The position numbers and the translations under genes are program-made. The notes beneath the pieces were generated by a model, which saw only the letters and a list, made by a program, of their open reading frames with translations, was not told where the DNA came from and made no database searches. Positions 27,201 to 42,077 of a DNA stretch of 64,000 nt are shown here, one piece after another; positions within the stretch are counted from its first letter, which is position 1, and each line of letters starts with the position of its first letter. The DNA is from Paragordius varius (Eukaryota; Nematomorpha), in assembly GCA_964247055.1 (NCBI GenBank), contig OZ176058.1, positions 124,001 to 188,000 on the forward strand. The letters are read 5' to 3'.

Positions 27201-30200
27201 TAAAAGATATAAAAATTAGTAAATTTTTATTTAGTTTTTTATTTTAAATATATGGCATAATTTAGTTTTATTCTTAATTTTTTAATTTCAGTATTGTTCT
27301 AAAAATTAGTTAATTTTTAGTTACACTTTTAATATTTATATGTATGTCATAAAAATTTAGTTTAATTCTTAATTTTTTGATTTTAGTTTTGTTCTAGTGA
27401 ATTAAAAATAAAAATTAATAATAAATACAGTAAAAATTGATATTATACGGGGAAGGACAAAACATAAAAATATAAAGACAAATATTTTATCTAAAAGACA
27501 ACCAACCATACTTTTTAAATCTTTGATTTTTCTCATATAACCTAAAATACTGAGAGTAATATATAAAATTGGTAAATTTTATGTTAATTTTAATACAATA
27601 AAAATTGAAATTATACGGGAGAATAAAAATATAAAACGCTTTTAAAAACCCCATACTTTTTTTTACTTATTTTTTTCTATAGAAGCTCTTTAATGTTAAT
27701 ATTATATAATTGTTGTGTTACCATTATACATCTATAATACTTTGGAAATAGAAAATAGGTTAAAGTTTTAAAATCAAAAAAGTAAAAAAATTTTAAATTT
27801 TAACTTTGTCTATGTAATTTATTCTGTCTTACTTATTTATACCAATTATATATCAATTAATGCTATGACGAAATAAAATTTATATTACAGCGAAATTTGA
27901 AATTATACGGACAAAACTTCAAATTATAAAAACAAAAATTTTTTTCTAAAGGATAATCATACTTTTTAAACTTTATTTTTTTATATAGCTGTTTAATTAC
28001 AATTTTAAAATATAAAATTGATTGTGTTACCATTATACATCTTTAATACTTTGGAAATAGAAAACAATAGGTAATAGTTTAAAAATCAAGTTAAAAATGT
28101 ATAAATTTTTTAAATTTTAACTTTTATGTAATTTATTTTATCTTTATTAACTAAATATTTATACGAATTTTTAATCAATTAATGCTATGACGAAATAAAA
28201 TTTATATTACAGTGAAATTTGAAATTATACGGACAAAACTTAAAAATATAAAGACAAATTTTTCATTATAAAAGACAACCATACTTTTTTAAACCTTAAT
28301 ATTTCTTATATAAACCTACCAACCACTGAAAATAAAATTGATGAGTTTTCCTATCATCTGTTTTTGATACATTTTCGATTAAATTAATGAGTTAAATTTA
28401 AAAAAAATTAAGATATAAAAAGTATAGTTGTCCTTTTGAAAACAATTTATTTTTATAATTTAAATTTTTACATATCCGTAAAATTTCAATTTTTACTGTA
28501 AAAAACAGATATGTAAAAAGCATACCTCCTAATCATGCATTTTTGATTGATTCAATATTGAAAGGTGCATGGTTTGATTGTTGAAATATCATATATATAT
28601 ATATATTAAAAAAACTTTTATAAAAAATATTAGAAAATTTCGAGAAATACATATTAAAAAATTTAAAAAAAAAATCGAATAAAAATTGATAATAAAAATT
28701 GGATTTAAAAATATATTTTTATTTTATAATATTATATATCAAAAATTTATATTTATAAAAACATTTATAAAAATAACTTAAAAATAATAAAAAAATAAAA
28801 TAATTTAAAAAATAAAATAATTTTTAATAATTATTTATAACTTTATTTATGATATCTTTGGCTTTGGTTTCAAAGAGCTGTTCAAGTTTTTCATAATCAA
28901 TTTTTAAATTTGGGATTCTTCGATTCCATATACAACAGTCTTGATTCTGATATTATATAAAAATATTTAAAAAAGATAAATTTAAAACAATTTTAAAATT
29001 ACTTTTTAACATAATAAACCTTGTCATTGAACATATTTTACAGTAAAAATTAAAATTATACGGACCAAATGTAAAAATATAACAAATATCTTTACAAAAC
29101 CATACTATTTTAGATGTTAATAATTTAAAATATAACTCACTGTTTTAAACTGCAAAGTGTAAATATAATATATACTGGTAACACATCAAATATATATTTT
29201 AAGATTATTATTAAATGCTTTTAATCGGATAAATTGACGTTTGAATTTAAAAAATAAATTTTGTATTTTTACGTTTTGTCCATAGTAATCAATTTTTACT
29301 GTATATTGTAATGACTTTTTATTTCATTACATATTTTGCATAAAATCTAAAAAAATGGTTAGTAATGCGCCTTTATTTTTCAAATTCGGCCCGTGCATTT
29401 GTGTTAAAATACCCCTGGTTTAAACACAAAACTTAAACTCTAAAATATTAAAGATAAATACAATATATGAAAAGAATTTAATTTTATAAACAAAGATACC
29501 TTAATATTTGTTATAAATTAACAATCTGATAATCTTAATAAAATTATTACCTCTAAATCGAAAAATTAATATCATGTATAAAAAAAGTTTACCTTAAAAA
29601 GGCAAATTTTCGATGATTGATTATTATTTTGTGGTAAACTTTTTAGTTCTCGCCAAAAAAGTCTTAGAGTTTTTCTACTATTCATATTATTTGCTCCATT
29701 GCTTGTTGATAAATTCAATGTGGAAGTTGATAGATTTTTTTGGTGATGTTGTAAAGCGTTATTTTTTCCCGGTGCTAAAACAATAAATAGATGGCGTGTT
29801 TCATATATATATATGCCAAAATAATTATGTTATACTAAAGGAATGCATAAAAATTGTATAATTTTTTGGAATTTTAAAAGATTTTGCTTTAAAAAGTTTG
29901 AAAATTAATTTAATTTAATTTAAAGACAGGCATGTGTTTCTTTTTGCGAATCTTATAATTAAAAATTCCTAATTTTTAGGATTAATAATTATTAATACAT
30001 AAAATTTCCTACTAAAGTTAATAAAATTTATTCTAAGATAAACCCTAAATTTATTGATATTAAATCAAAGTTAAAAATTAAAAATTATACTATGGACAAA
30101 ACATAAAAATATAAAGACACTATTTTTGCTTAAAGACAACCCCATACTTTTTAAATTTTAATTTTTTGTAATTATAACTGATTGTTTTAAATTTTAAGCA

Positions 30201-33200
30201 GGAAATAGAGACTATTAGTAACACAATCAATATTACATTTTCGATGTAATTTTTAATATTTTATTTAAGAAAAATTAACGTTTAAAAAAGTATGGGGTTG
30301 TTATTTAATAGAAATTTTGTGTTTATATTTTTACGTTTTGTCCGTATAATATCAATTTTTACTGTATATGGCGAAATATTTAGTCATATAGAATATAAAT
30401 AAATTTATTAAAATGACCTTAAAAAGTTGATAGTTATATTTATAAAGAATCTTAAATTTTTTTTGAAAGTCAACATTAAAAATTGTATAAATTTTAAGTT
30501 GATGGATATTATTATCTTATTATATATTTTGTTTATATAGAGAGCTAATAAATTTATGTATCAAAATAGTAAATAACACTAAATTCAGAAATAAAAATGT
30601 ATTTTGATATTGAAAATATATCATCATAAATTAAAATTAATCAAAAATCACAACTATACTTAATTTTTATTATATAAATAATTAAAAAATAAAAATTGAT
30701 TATGTTATCAATAATCACTATTTCATGCTTTGTTTTTTTAACAATATTTTATATTTCAAAAAAATATCAAGATATAAAATGTATATGGTTGGTTGTCTTT
30801 TAGATTTAAAAATATGGTTGTCTTTATATTTTTACGTTTAATCCCAATTTTTACTGTAAATAAATAATTTATATTTCAAATTATCAAGGTTTAAAAAATC
30901 TTTAGAGTATTTTAGATTAAAAAAAAATTTTTTCTTCAAATTTTATATTTTTACATATAATTTCAATTTTTTCTAAAAATAAAACTAACTAACCTTTTAG
31001 TGTATTAAAATTAGTATTATTCATGGGAAAATTGCCATTTTTTAAAATTTACAAAAATTTCGAAATATCTTAAAAGTATATGGTTGTCTTTTATAAAAAA
31101 TATGGTTTATATATTTAAGTTTTGTCCTTACATATAATTTCAATAAATAGTTTATATTTCAAAATATCGAGACAAAGAAAGGTATATGTTTAGTTGTCTT
31201 TTAGATTTAAAAATATATTTGCCTTTATATTTTTACGTTTTTACCATCCGTATAATTTCAATTTTTACTGTAAATAAAAATTATAACCTTGGAGTGTATT
31301 AAAAATGGTTTATATTTTAAAATATCAAGATATAAAAAGGTATATGCTTAGTTGTCATTTAGATTAAAAAATATGGTTGTCTTTATATTTTTACGTTTAA
31401 TTTCAAATTTTACTGTAAATAAAAACAAATAGCCTTTTAGTATATATTTAGTTGTCTTTTAGATTAAAAAATATATTTGTCTTTTTTACGTTTTGTTCAT
31501 CCGTATAATTTAAATTTTTACTGTATTAATTACTTTTATAGAATAATTCAAGTTTAAAAACAGTACAAATGATCCTTAATAAAATATATGCTTGCCAATA
31601 TATTTTTACGTTTTGTCCTTTCGTATAATTTCAATAAATATTTTATATTTTAAATTATCATAAAAGTCTTTTGGAGTATTTTAGATTAAAAAAAATATTT
31701 TCTTCAAATTTTATATTTTTACGTTTTATTTCAATTTTTACAGTAAATAAAAGCAACTAACCTTGGAGTGTATTAGTATTATTCATGGGAGAAATGGTTT
31801 ACATTTCAAAACTCATAAATAATTACAAAAAACTTAAGAGTTATAAAGAATTTTGAGTATTTTAGATTAAAAATCGTCTTTATATTTGTATATATATTTT
31901 TACATATAATTTCAATTTTTACTGTAAATAAAGAAAACTCACCTTTTAGTGTATTATTCATAGGAGAATTCATTTTTATTTGATAAATTAAGATTTTCAA
32001 AATATCAAGACAAAAAAATATTTCAAAATACCAATAATAAAAAACATGGAGTTGATAGCTTTATAAAAAATTTTTTTTCAAATTTTTAAGTTTTGTCTTT
32101 ATATTTTTACATTTTTACCCAATTTTCATAAATAATTTAAGCAAAAATAACTAACCTTTAAGTGTATTAGTATTTGTATTCATCATGGAAGAATAGCCAT
32201 TTTTATTCGATAAATTTCCATTTTTTGTTAAACCAAAAAGGGGAGGTGGGGCTGGAATTCCCCCCATTGGGGGCGAAGGGGGTGGGGGGGCCAATGGAAC
32301 TCCTTTGGTAGAAATATTTGAATTTCCTTTTTTATTATGAGAAATTTCAAAATTATTATTCAAATTTAAGGTATTTAAAGGTTTTTCAAATGTGTTTTTA
32401 ACATTAATTCCAGGATTATTCTCGATGATTTGTTCATTTTGAATGAAATTATTTGAATTGAATTCATCATCAGCTGATGTGAGATTAGTAAAATCTAAAT
32501 CGCCAATCCGAAGGGGTCTTTTAAAGGTTCGAGCAATTTTTTCCCATTCACTCATAAGAACAGATGATTTCTGAGGCTCTGATGAGCATATATTTGAATT
32601 ATTATTATTAATATTATTATTTGAATTATTATTAAGATTGTTAAAACTGGGTGAATTTTGCGTAGGATATGGCGAAAAAACAGGTGATTGACTTGACTTG
32701 GTTTGAAAAGTAGATGGCGTATTTGAAGGCGTGGAGAATTGAGAGTTAGTAAAATTAATGTTATAATTTCTACTATCGCTTGGCTAAAATTTATACATAA
32801 ATATAATTCAGTAAAAATTGAAACTATACGGACAAAAGGTAAAAAATATAAAGACAAATATTTTTTTAAAAAACCCTAAATTTTTTAAATCTTGATTTTT
32901 TTTCTAATTTATAGTTACAATGGTGAAATAAAGAATTTATTGTGTTAGTAATATATAACACTATTTTAGACTACGCCAAAAACAATGAGTTATATTTAAA
33001 AAATCATTATTGAAGTATGATTGTTGTCTTTTGAAAAAAAACATTTGTCTTTATATTTTTACGCTTTGTCCGTCCGTATAATTTCAGTTTTTACTGTATA
33101 AGTGAGATATAAATAGGTATTTGTTCTTTTCACAATTTTACTATTCGTAAGTACCCTACTTCTAAATAAAATTATATTCAAAAAAATTAATAAAAACCAA

Positions 33201-34046
33201 TAAAAACTTTTATAAACCAACCTCAGATGTGTAAGAGCTATAATTTTGCCCATTTGTCATTAGAGTTTCTTTAAGGTTTGCTGGGAATTTATTTTGACTT
33301 TTATTTACAAAATTATTAGTATTTTGATAATTATTATTAGAGACATTCAAAGTGTTTAAGGGTTTAAAATCCTTAACATTCGTTAAAGCATATGGTAAAA
33401 CATGTGATTTGGTGAATGATGCCTCATCATGTGCTGATGTTGGAAAATCAGCTGTTTTACCACCATTTTTTGTGCTTTCAAGCGCTTGAAATTTATGACG
33501 AGCCGAAATATTTTGATTTAAATTTTGGGAACCATAACCGGAAACAGCTGTAAAAGGCGGAGGCTCAGCTGTTTTTACGCTCATATGGCTATTCGGAGTT
33601 TTCGATTCAGTAAGGTAACTATTTCTATCACTATATGGGTCATTTATATTGGTAGATTGATAATTATTGTTGTAATGATTTAGATTAGTTTTCTGACTAT
33701 AATTATTCGCATGGCTAATTGAGTTTTGTTTTTTAGTAAATGTTTCAGAATGTCCATTTATTGACTTGCTTTGGGGTAAGCTTTGGCCCATTCCGTTGTT
33801 ATAACTGTTTAAAAAATTTCTTGAATCAGAAATTGAACTAGAACAGCTGATAGGATCACCTGATGTTTTAGTATCGGTTTTACTTTTTGCCGGTCGACTA
33901 GTAACCAAATCAGATTGTTTAAAACGATCTCTCCAGCTGACCGTCGCATAACTAGGGGGCGTTTTTTGATTTTTATCAAAAAAATTATTATTTTTATTAT
34001 TATTGCTATTATTATTCATAAAGTTTTTATCTGAATATCGACCGCC

Positions 34047-34077
<31 letters not shown>

Positions 34078-37000
34078 CATTAATAAACTGTATTAAAATT
34101 TTACAGATATAACGTAAAAACTAAAAGACAAATATTTTTTATCCATGATTTTTTTTATGTATAAAGTTGTTTAATTACAATTTTAAAATATATTTATAAA
34201 TGTATAAATCTCTACTTACTTGGCAATTTTATTATTTATATTAAAAAATCTTGGTTTCTATGTTGTCATTTGAAAAATGTTTTCCTTTAAGTTTTTAGGG
34301 TTTGTCCGTATAATTAAGTCGCTTAATTTCATTTTTTTCTATACCATTTACCCCTTTAATCTATTAAATCACAAATAAGAAATTTTTTGTTAAATCTGTC
34401 CGTAAAAAAGAAGGTATCAATTCGAAATCAAATTTTTATCTTTTACTCAAATTTTACCCTCAAACAATTCAAATACCTTGAACAATTCAAATTCACCCTT
34501 GAACAATTCAAATATACCCTTAACGAATTCAAATTGACCCTTGAACATGACCCTTAAACAATTCAAATTTCCTCTTGAACAATTCAAATTTACCCTGACA
34601 AATAAATTATGTGTTACGAGCTAATATAACTTAGCGTTAATCTGAAATATTAGTTTATGGCGCATAGTTTATTATTTTTTCAATATTTTTTCAATTTTAA
34701 ATAAAATATCTTTTTTGATATATAAAAAAAATAGGTAATTTTAAATCTTAAAAAACACATAATTTTTTAGGGTGAATTGATTTTTCGAGGGTGAATTAGA
34801 AATGTCTAAGGGTTTTAGGGTGAATTTTAACTGTAAATGGTATTAACTGTTTTGATAAAGTTTTTGTCTGAATATCGATTGCTTAAAAAAAGTTAATTTT
34901 GAATTATTAATAACTAATTTGTAAAATATAAAAGTTATTATGTTACCAAAATACTTTTCTATTCCATACTTTGCATTTTTAAAAAATTCGCATTTTAAAA
35001 AGTGTAGCGGTATAGTTTAAAAAAATATATTTGTCTTTATATTTTTACATTTTGACTGTAAAATTTACAATTTTTACTAAAAATTTAGTTAAATCCAATA
35101 AAACTTAAACTCTATATAATGAAAAAATCAAATTTACATATTTTATAATAAAATAAAAATTTAGTTATAAACTAAGAAATATAAAACTCTATATTATGAG
35201 AAATTGAGTTTTCATAGTTTTTGGATTTTTTTAAAAAAAAATTTAATTATAGGTCCAAGAAACTCAAATTTTATGTTATAAAAAATTTGAATTTTTATAT
35301 TTTTCATTTTTTTTGGATTTTTTAAAAAAAATTTAGTTATAAGTCTAAGAAAACTAAAACTTTATATATAAAAAATAAAATTTTCATATTTTTTAGATTT
35401 TTTTTAAAAAAAAATAGTTATAAATCTAAGAAAAATAAAACTCTATATATAAGAAAATCGAATTTTCATATTTTAATAAAATAGTTTAAAGGCCGAAAAA
35501 ACTAAAACTCTATATTATAAAAAAATCAAATTTTCATATTTTTTAGATTTTTTTTAAAAAACAATTTAGTCAAGTCCAAGAAAATTAAAAAACTCTATAT
35601 TATGAAAAAATCAAACTTTTCATATTATTCAAATTTTTTTAATAAAATAAAAATTTAGTTATAAGTCCAAGAAAACTAAAACTTTATTATTGAAAAAATC
35701 GAGATTTCATATTTTTTTACTGAATTTAGTTAAATCCAAGAAAATTTAAAATCTATATCATGAAAAAATCAAAATTTTATATTTTTTTAAAAAAAAAATT
35801 AGTTATAAGTCTAACAAAACTAAAACTCTATATTATAAAAAAATCAAATTGTTTTTTAGATTTTTTAAAAAAATTTAGTTATAAGTCCAAGAAAAAACCT
35901 ATCTATATTATGAAAAAATCGAACTTTTTCAAATTTTTACAATTTTACTAAAAAATTTATTTTAAGCCAAAAAAACTAAAACTCTATATTATCAAAAAAA
36001 TCAAATTTTCATATTTTTTTGGATTTTTTTTAAAAAAAATTTAGTTATAAGTCCAAGAAAACTAAAACTCTATATATATGTATGAAAAAATCAAATTTTC
36101 ATATTTTTAGAATTTTTTTTAAAATTTTTTTTAAATAAAACCATATTTTTGGATAGATTGAATAGCTTGAAAAGATGATCGGCCATTTTGCAGATCATAT
36201 GGTTTGTGGTCATTTTTCCCATTCATGCATTCATTCCTAAAAAAGTTAAGAACATAATCTATATATAAAAATGTTTATTTTTCAAAAAAACTCTTTTTTA
36301 AGAATTTAATTTTAAAAATTTAACAAGAAAATTAAACGACAAAAGAAAAGAAATTATTTCTTAAATATCGGAAAAACAGCTGTTTCTATAACCATCAAAG
36401 ATGGATATTTTAAAACTATTTTAAAACAGCTGTTTCAAAAATTAAAAAATTTATATTATATATTTTGGATAGAAAAAATTATTATATTTAAAAACAGCTC
36501 TTTAAAATTTAAAAAATTTATATTATATATTTTTTAAAAAATTACTATTTAGCGTCATTTCTTTATAGACTAACTTTTTCATAAATGTTTATACAGTAAA
36601 ATCTGAAATTATACGGAGGGACATAATGTAAAAATATAAAGACAAATATTTTTATCTAAAAGACAACCAACCATACTTTTTACACCTTAATTTTCTAATA
36701 TAAGCTATTTAGATACAATTGTAAAATATTAAATTGATGGAATTTCCTATTTACATCTGTATTCGATACATTTTCGATTAAAATAATGAGTTATATTTAA
36801 AAATAAAATCAAAATTTAAAAAGCAAAGTGGGTTGTGTTTTTTAAAAAAAAAATTGTCTTTATATTTTTAAATTGTCTTTGCGTATAATTTATATTTTTA
36901 CAGTATAATTTTTATCCGTTAAAATATTTATTACAATAAACTTTAAACGAAACTATTATAAATTGATAATTAATCGATAAAAAACCATATATATTTGGTC

Positions 37001-40000
37001 AAAAATAGCTGCTTAATAAACTATATATCTATATAACTAGAAAATTTAAAGTTAAAAATACTTTTTAACGCTGTTTTAGCATTCATTATTGATATTTACA
37101 TTAATTCCCATAGAGGTTTACATTGTTTTAAATTATCGTGCACAAAGGTCTGTTATTTTCATTATTAGTTACATAATTTTCAAATTCTTATTAAAATAAT
37201 TCATTCTTTTTAAATTAAAAAACCATAAATTTAGTCAAAAAACAGCTGTTTTCAACTATAACAAAAAGTTAAAAATTTACTTTTTATGGCCATTTTCATT
37301 GATGTTTACATTATTTTCATAGATGTTTACATTGTTTTCATAGATGTTTACATTATTATCATTATTAAAATTATCAAACTATTATATGGTTAATTTTTAT
37401 CTTGATTTTGTTAAAAAACAGCTGTTTTCAACTAATACAAAAAGTTAAAAATTCACTTTTTAAGGCCATTTTCATTGATATTTACATTGTTTTCATAGAT
37501 GTTTACATTATTTTCATTATTAGTTACATAACCATTTTCATTATTAGTTACATAAGTTTAATTATTATAACATATAAAAATTTCTAAAACTGTTAATTTA
37601 CTTTTTATGGCCATTTTCATTGAAGTTTATATTATTTTCATTATTAGTTACATAATTATTTTTATTATTAGTTACATAATTTTGTTGAATTTTTAGTTAC
37701 ATAATTATTTTCATTATTAGTTACATAATTATTTTCATTATTAGTTACATAATTTTGTTTAATATAGTATAAACTCAAATTTAAAGTTAATTTACTTTTT
37801 GTGGCTATTTGGGTATTCATTATTGATATTTACATTGTTTTCATAGATGTTTACATTATTTTCATTATTAGTTAATCCATTCTCATTATTAGTTACATAA
37901 TTTTGTTGAGTTTTTGCAATGGTTGATAGCTGAGAAAGTGTGGATAATGTTAAATATTTATTACATTGATTTCGTAATTCTGACCACATATTAACATTAA
38001 CATTAATATTATTGCTAAAATTTTCATTATTGTTGGTTAGATTAATTGAGTTTTTAGTATTGAGTTTAGAACTGGAAGTTTCTAGAATAAATAAAAAGAA
38101 TAAATAGATGGGGTATAAAATACCTCAAATATATTTAAATATGGATAGTTAAGATAAATGCTTCAAGATGATGTTTTAATCAACAATAATTATTTTTACT
38201 TAAATATAATTATTTGAATTAAAATTCTGATATATTTCAAAATATGGTAGGATTACAACATTATTGCTAAAATTTTCATTATTGTTGGTTAAATTAATTG
38301 GGTTTTTAGTATTGAGTTTAGTGGAATTGAAAGTTTCTAGAAAAAAAAAGAATAATAAATAGATGGAGTATAAAAAGATCATATATTACTTTAAAATTTA
38401 ATTTTTTTATTAAAAAATTATTTATATTAAAATTTTGATAGATTTCAAAAAAAAATTTTAATGTAATAAATTATAAAACAATTCTATATTGTTGGTTATA
38501 TTAATTGAGTTTTTAGTATTATTCAGTCTTGAATTGGAATTAGAAGTTTCTAGAAAAATAAATAGATGGAGTATTTAAATAATGTATAAACATTAATACT
38601 ATTGTACTTAATAAAAAATTATTTATATTAAAATTTTGATAGATTTCAAAATATTTTTTGTGTTGGTTATATTAATTGGGTTTTTAGTATTATTCAGTCT
38701 AGAATTGGAGGAAGTTTCTAGAATGAATAAAAAGAATAAATAGATGGAGTATAAAAAGTCCTGTTTTATCTCAAAAATTATTTTTTTAATAAAAAATTTA
38801 TATTAAAATTTTGATAGATTTCAAAATATTTTTGGATTTTAATGTAATAAACTATTAAACAATCGCATTTGAATATTTTTTTAAGTCCATTTTTTAATGA
38901 GTTCAGAATTGGAAGTTTCTAGAAAAGTAAAAAAAGAATAAATAGATGGAGTATAAAAAATATATAATATTTATTTGTACTTAAAGAAATTTCTTAAACA
39001 GCTGATCATTTATATAAAAACCATTTTTTTGAAATATTTAAAGGAAACTTTTTGGCATTTACAATTATTTATTTTTCTAATTGATTACTATATATTACTA
39101 CAATCGTTTTGAATATTTTATTTTTTTTATTAAGTCTAAAATTGGAAATTTCTTGACAATATTATTATATAATATAGATGCTAACAGCTGATTCTTTTAT
39201 TACCTTATATATTTATAATATAGTTATTTAAAATAAATTACAAACAGCTGATGGTTTATAATAATATTTATTTTTTTTATACAATTATTATGTAGAATAT
39301 TGAAATTTTGAAGGCAAAAATGTTCGGGATTTACATATATATTTATTTTTTTTAAATATTTCAAGGTTTAAACAATCCTTTGTAATTTTTTTTAAAATCT
39401 TAATTAAACATTTTCAAATTTATTAATTAAATTAAACTATATCATGTAATCGTAATTATATTTATTTGAAAAATTTTGAAATAAACAAATTTTAAATTTA
39501 TTTAAAATGTTAGTAAAAATATTTATACATATAAAAAAATTCTAAATATAAAAATTTAAATCTGTTTTAAATAATTGAATTAAATAAAAACACAATAAAA
39601 AATTAATTTAAAAAAAATTAAGAAAAAATTATTTAACATTTTAATAATTTAAAATGTTAATTTAAAATGTTTATGTATAATGAATGATATAATCTATAAA
39701 AAATTTCTAAATATAAACTTTTAATTCTGTTTTAAATAAATGAATTAAATAAAATAAAAAACAAAATAAAAATGAAATAAAAAAATTCCTAAATAAAAAT
39801 TTTTAATTTTTAAGCATTTATAATAAAAAATATTTTTATATTTGAATGATAAAATCAAAAAATTCAAAATTATTATCTGTTTAATAATTAAGTTAAATAA
39901 ATTTAAAACACAATAAAAAAGTAATTTTTAAAAAAAAATAAGAAAAAATTATTTAAATTTTTAATAAATAATGTTATATAGTTAAAATTTCTATATATAG

Positions 40001-42041
40001 TGAAAGATAAAATCAATAAAAAAATTCTAAATATAAATTTTTAAATCTGTTTTAAATAATTAAATTAAATAAATTTAAAACACAATAAAAAATTAATTTA
40101 AAATAAAAAAATTATTTTTTACCAATCAGGTGTTGAGAACAGCTGTTTAAGTGTCTTTGTGCGATATGCGATAAACCATATGATTCCAACACTTTTATCA
40201 GTTCGGCAAAAAATGATTTATTATTAACATTATTATTATTATTATTATTTAAAGGAGAGATGTTTCGATTATTTTGATTTTTATTGCAAATTTCAGTTAA
40301 ATTTCCTAAAAATAAAAAAAAATTAAAAGAATATTTAATTTTTTTTTATAAAATTTTTTAAATTTTCTCCTTTTTTTAATTTTTTATTTATATTAATTTC
40401 TTATTGCGAATTTCAGTTAAATTTCCTAAAAATAAAAAAAAATTTATAAAAAATATTTTTTTATTTTTTTTAGTTTATAATTTTTTAAATTTTTTTATTT
40501 TTATTTTATTATAGATTAAAATAAAAAAAAATTTAATTTATCGCAAATTTCAGTTAAATTTTTTTATGGAAATTTCAGTTAAATATTCTAAAAAATTTAA
40601 AAAAAAATTATATTTATTTTTTTAGGATTTAAATTCTATTTTTTTAATTATAGTTTTAATTTATTATAAATATATTTCAATTATTTTTATTGGCGATTTC
40701 AGTTAATTTTCTAAAATTTGAAAAAAATAAATTTTTGAAAGAAATATTTTTATTTTTTAATTTTTTGTTTTTTAAATTTATATTATAAATATTATAAAAA
40801 ATACAAATTTATTTTTTTATTGCAAATTTCGATTGAATATAATTTTTAATTAATTATTTTATTAATTTTTTTATTATTTAAAAAAAATATTTTTACAATT
40901 TATATTTTTATTGCGGAATTTAGTTGAATTTGCTAATAATAATTTTTTTTTTAAAAAAAATAATTATTTATTTTTTTATTTTTTTATATTTTACAAAAAT
41001 ATATTTTTTAATTTTTAATTTTTCAAAAAACTATATTAAATTTTATTAAAAAAACTGAAAAAATAATTAAATATATATAAAAAAATCTGAAGAGATTTGT
41101 TTATACAATTTAATTCTTACCGCCAAAGACTTGAAAATAAAAAAATTAAATTAATTAACATTTATTTTTTAAATAAATTTATAAAAATAATAAATACATA
41201 AAATTTATATAATTATTTTTAATAAAATGAATAAAATATAAAATAATAAAGATATAAAATTATTAATCCTTGTTTTTATTTAAATTAAAATATTAATAAT
41301 TTTAAAATTTAATAAATTAATAAATAATTAAAAAAAATGATAATTAAAAAATATAAAAAATATATAAATAATATAAAAAACTTATTTTAATAAAATAAAA
41401 AAAATAAAACAACTAAAATAAATAATAAAATTATAAAAAATCTAAAAAAATTTTTTTTAAAATATAGTTTTATAAAACAAAAAAATTAAAACTTTTAAAA
41501 ATTTAAAAAATTGTGAATTTTTTAAAATATTAATTTTTAGAAAATTTAAATTTTAAATTAATTATAAAAATATAAAAAATAATTTTTTAAAAATTTTAAA
41601 CTTAAAAAAATTACCTGTGCTTTTGAAATTTTTGTGAAAATTTTCAAAATTTTTGGCTTCCGGGGAAATTTCTTGCGGATTTTCATAATTATTTTGGGAT
41701 ATAAAAGCAATAAACTAACAAATATAAAATAAAAATTTTTTATTAAAAAAAATTTATATAAAAATTATTATTTTTTATAAAAAATTAGAAATATTCTAAA
41801 AAAGTATTGGCATAGAAAATATTATTTGATATAATAAAAAAATTAATAAATAAAATAAAATTATTTAAAAAAATTATAAAATAAAACTTAAAAAAAAAAT
41901 TAAAAAAAATTTTTTTAAAACAACTTATAATTTCAAAATAATAAAACCTGATAAAATTAATTTTTATTTTTAAATCAAAAAATTATTTTATTAATAAAAT
42001 AATATATACACTTTTATAATTATGAAAAAAACTATATATAT

Positions 42042-42077
<36 letters not shown>

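Noticed and set aside
35080-36125. A further clear donor-edge array for exon 13
   Set aside because: Resemblance to the exon end is limited to about a dozen AT-rich bases, so I list it only as a possible case.
37402-37587. Plus-strand hydrophobic Ile/Tyr-rich frame
   Set aside because: Antisense to the Asn-rich exon-12 donor-edge copies; AAT codons read in reverse give Ile.
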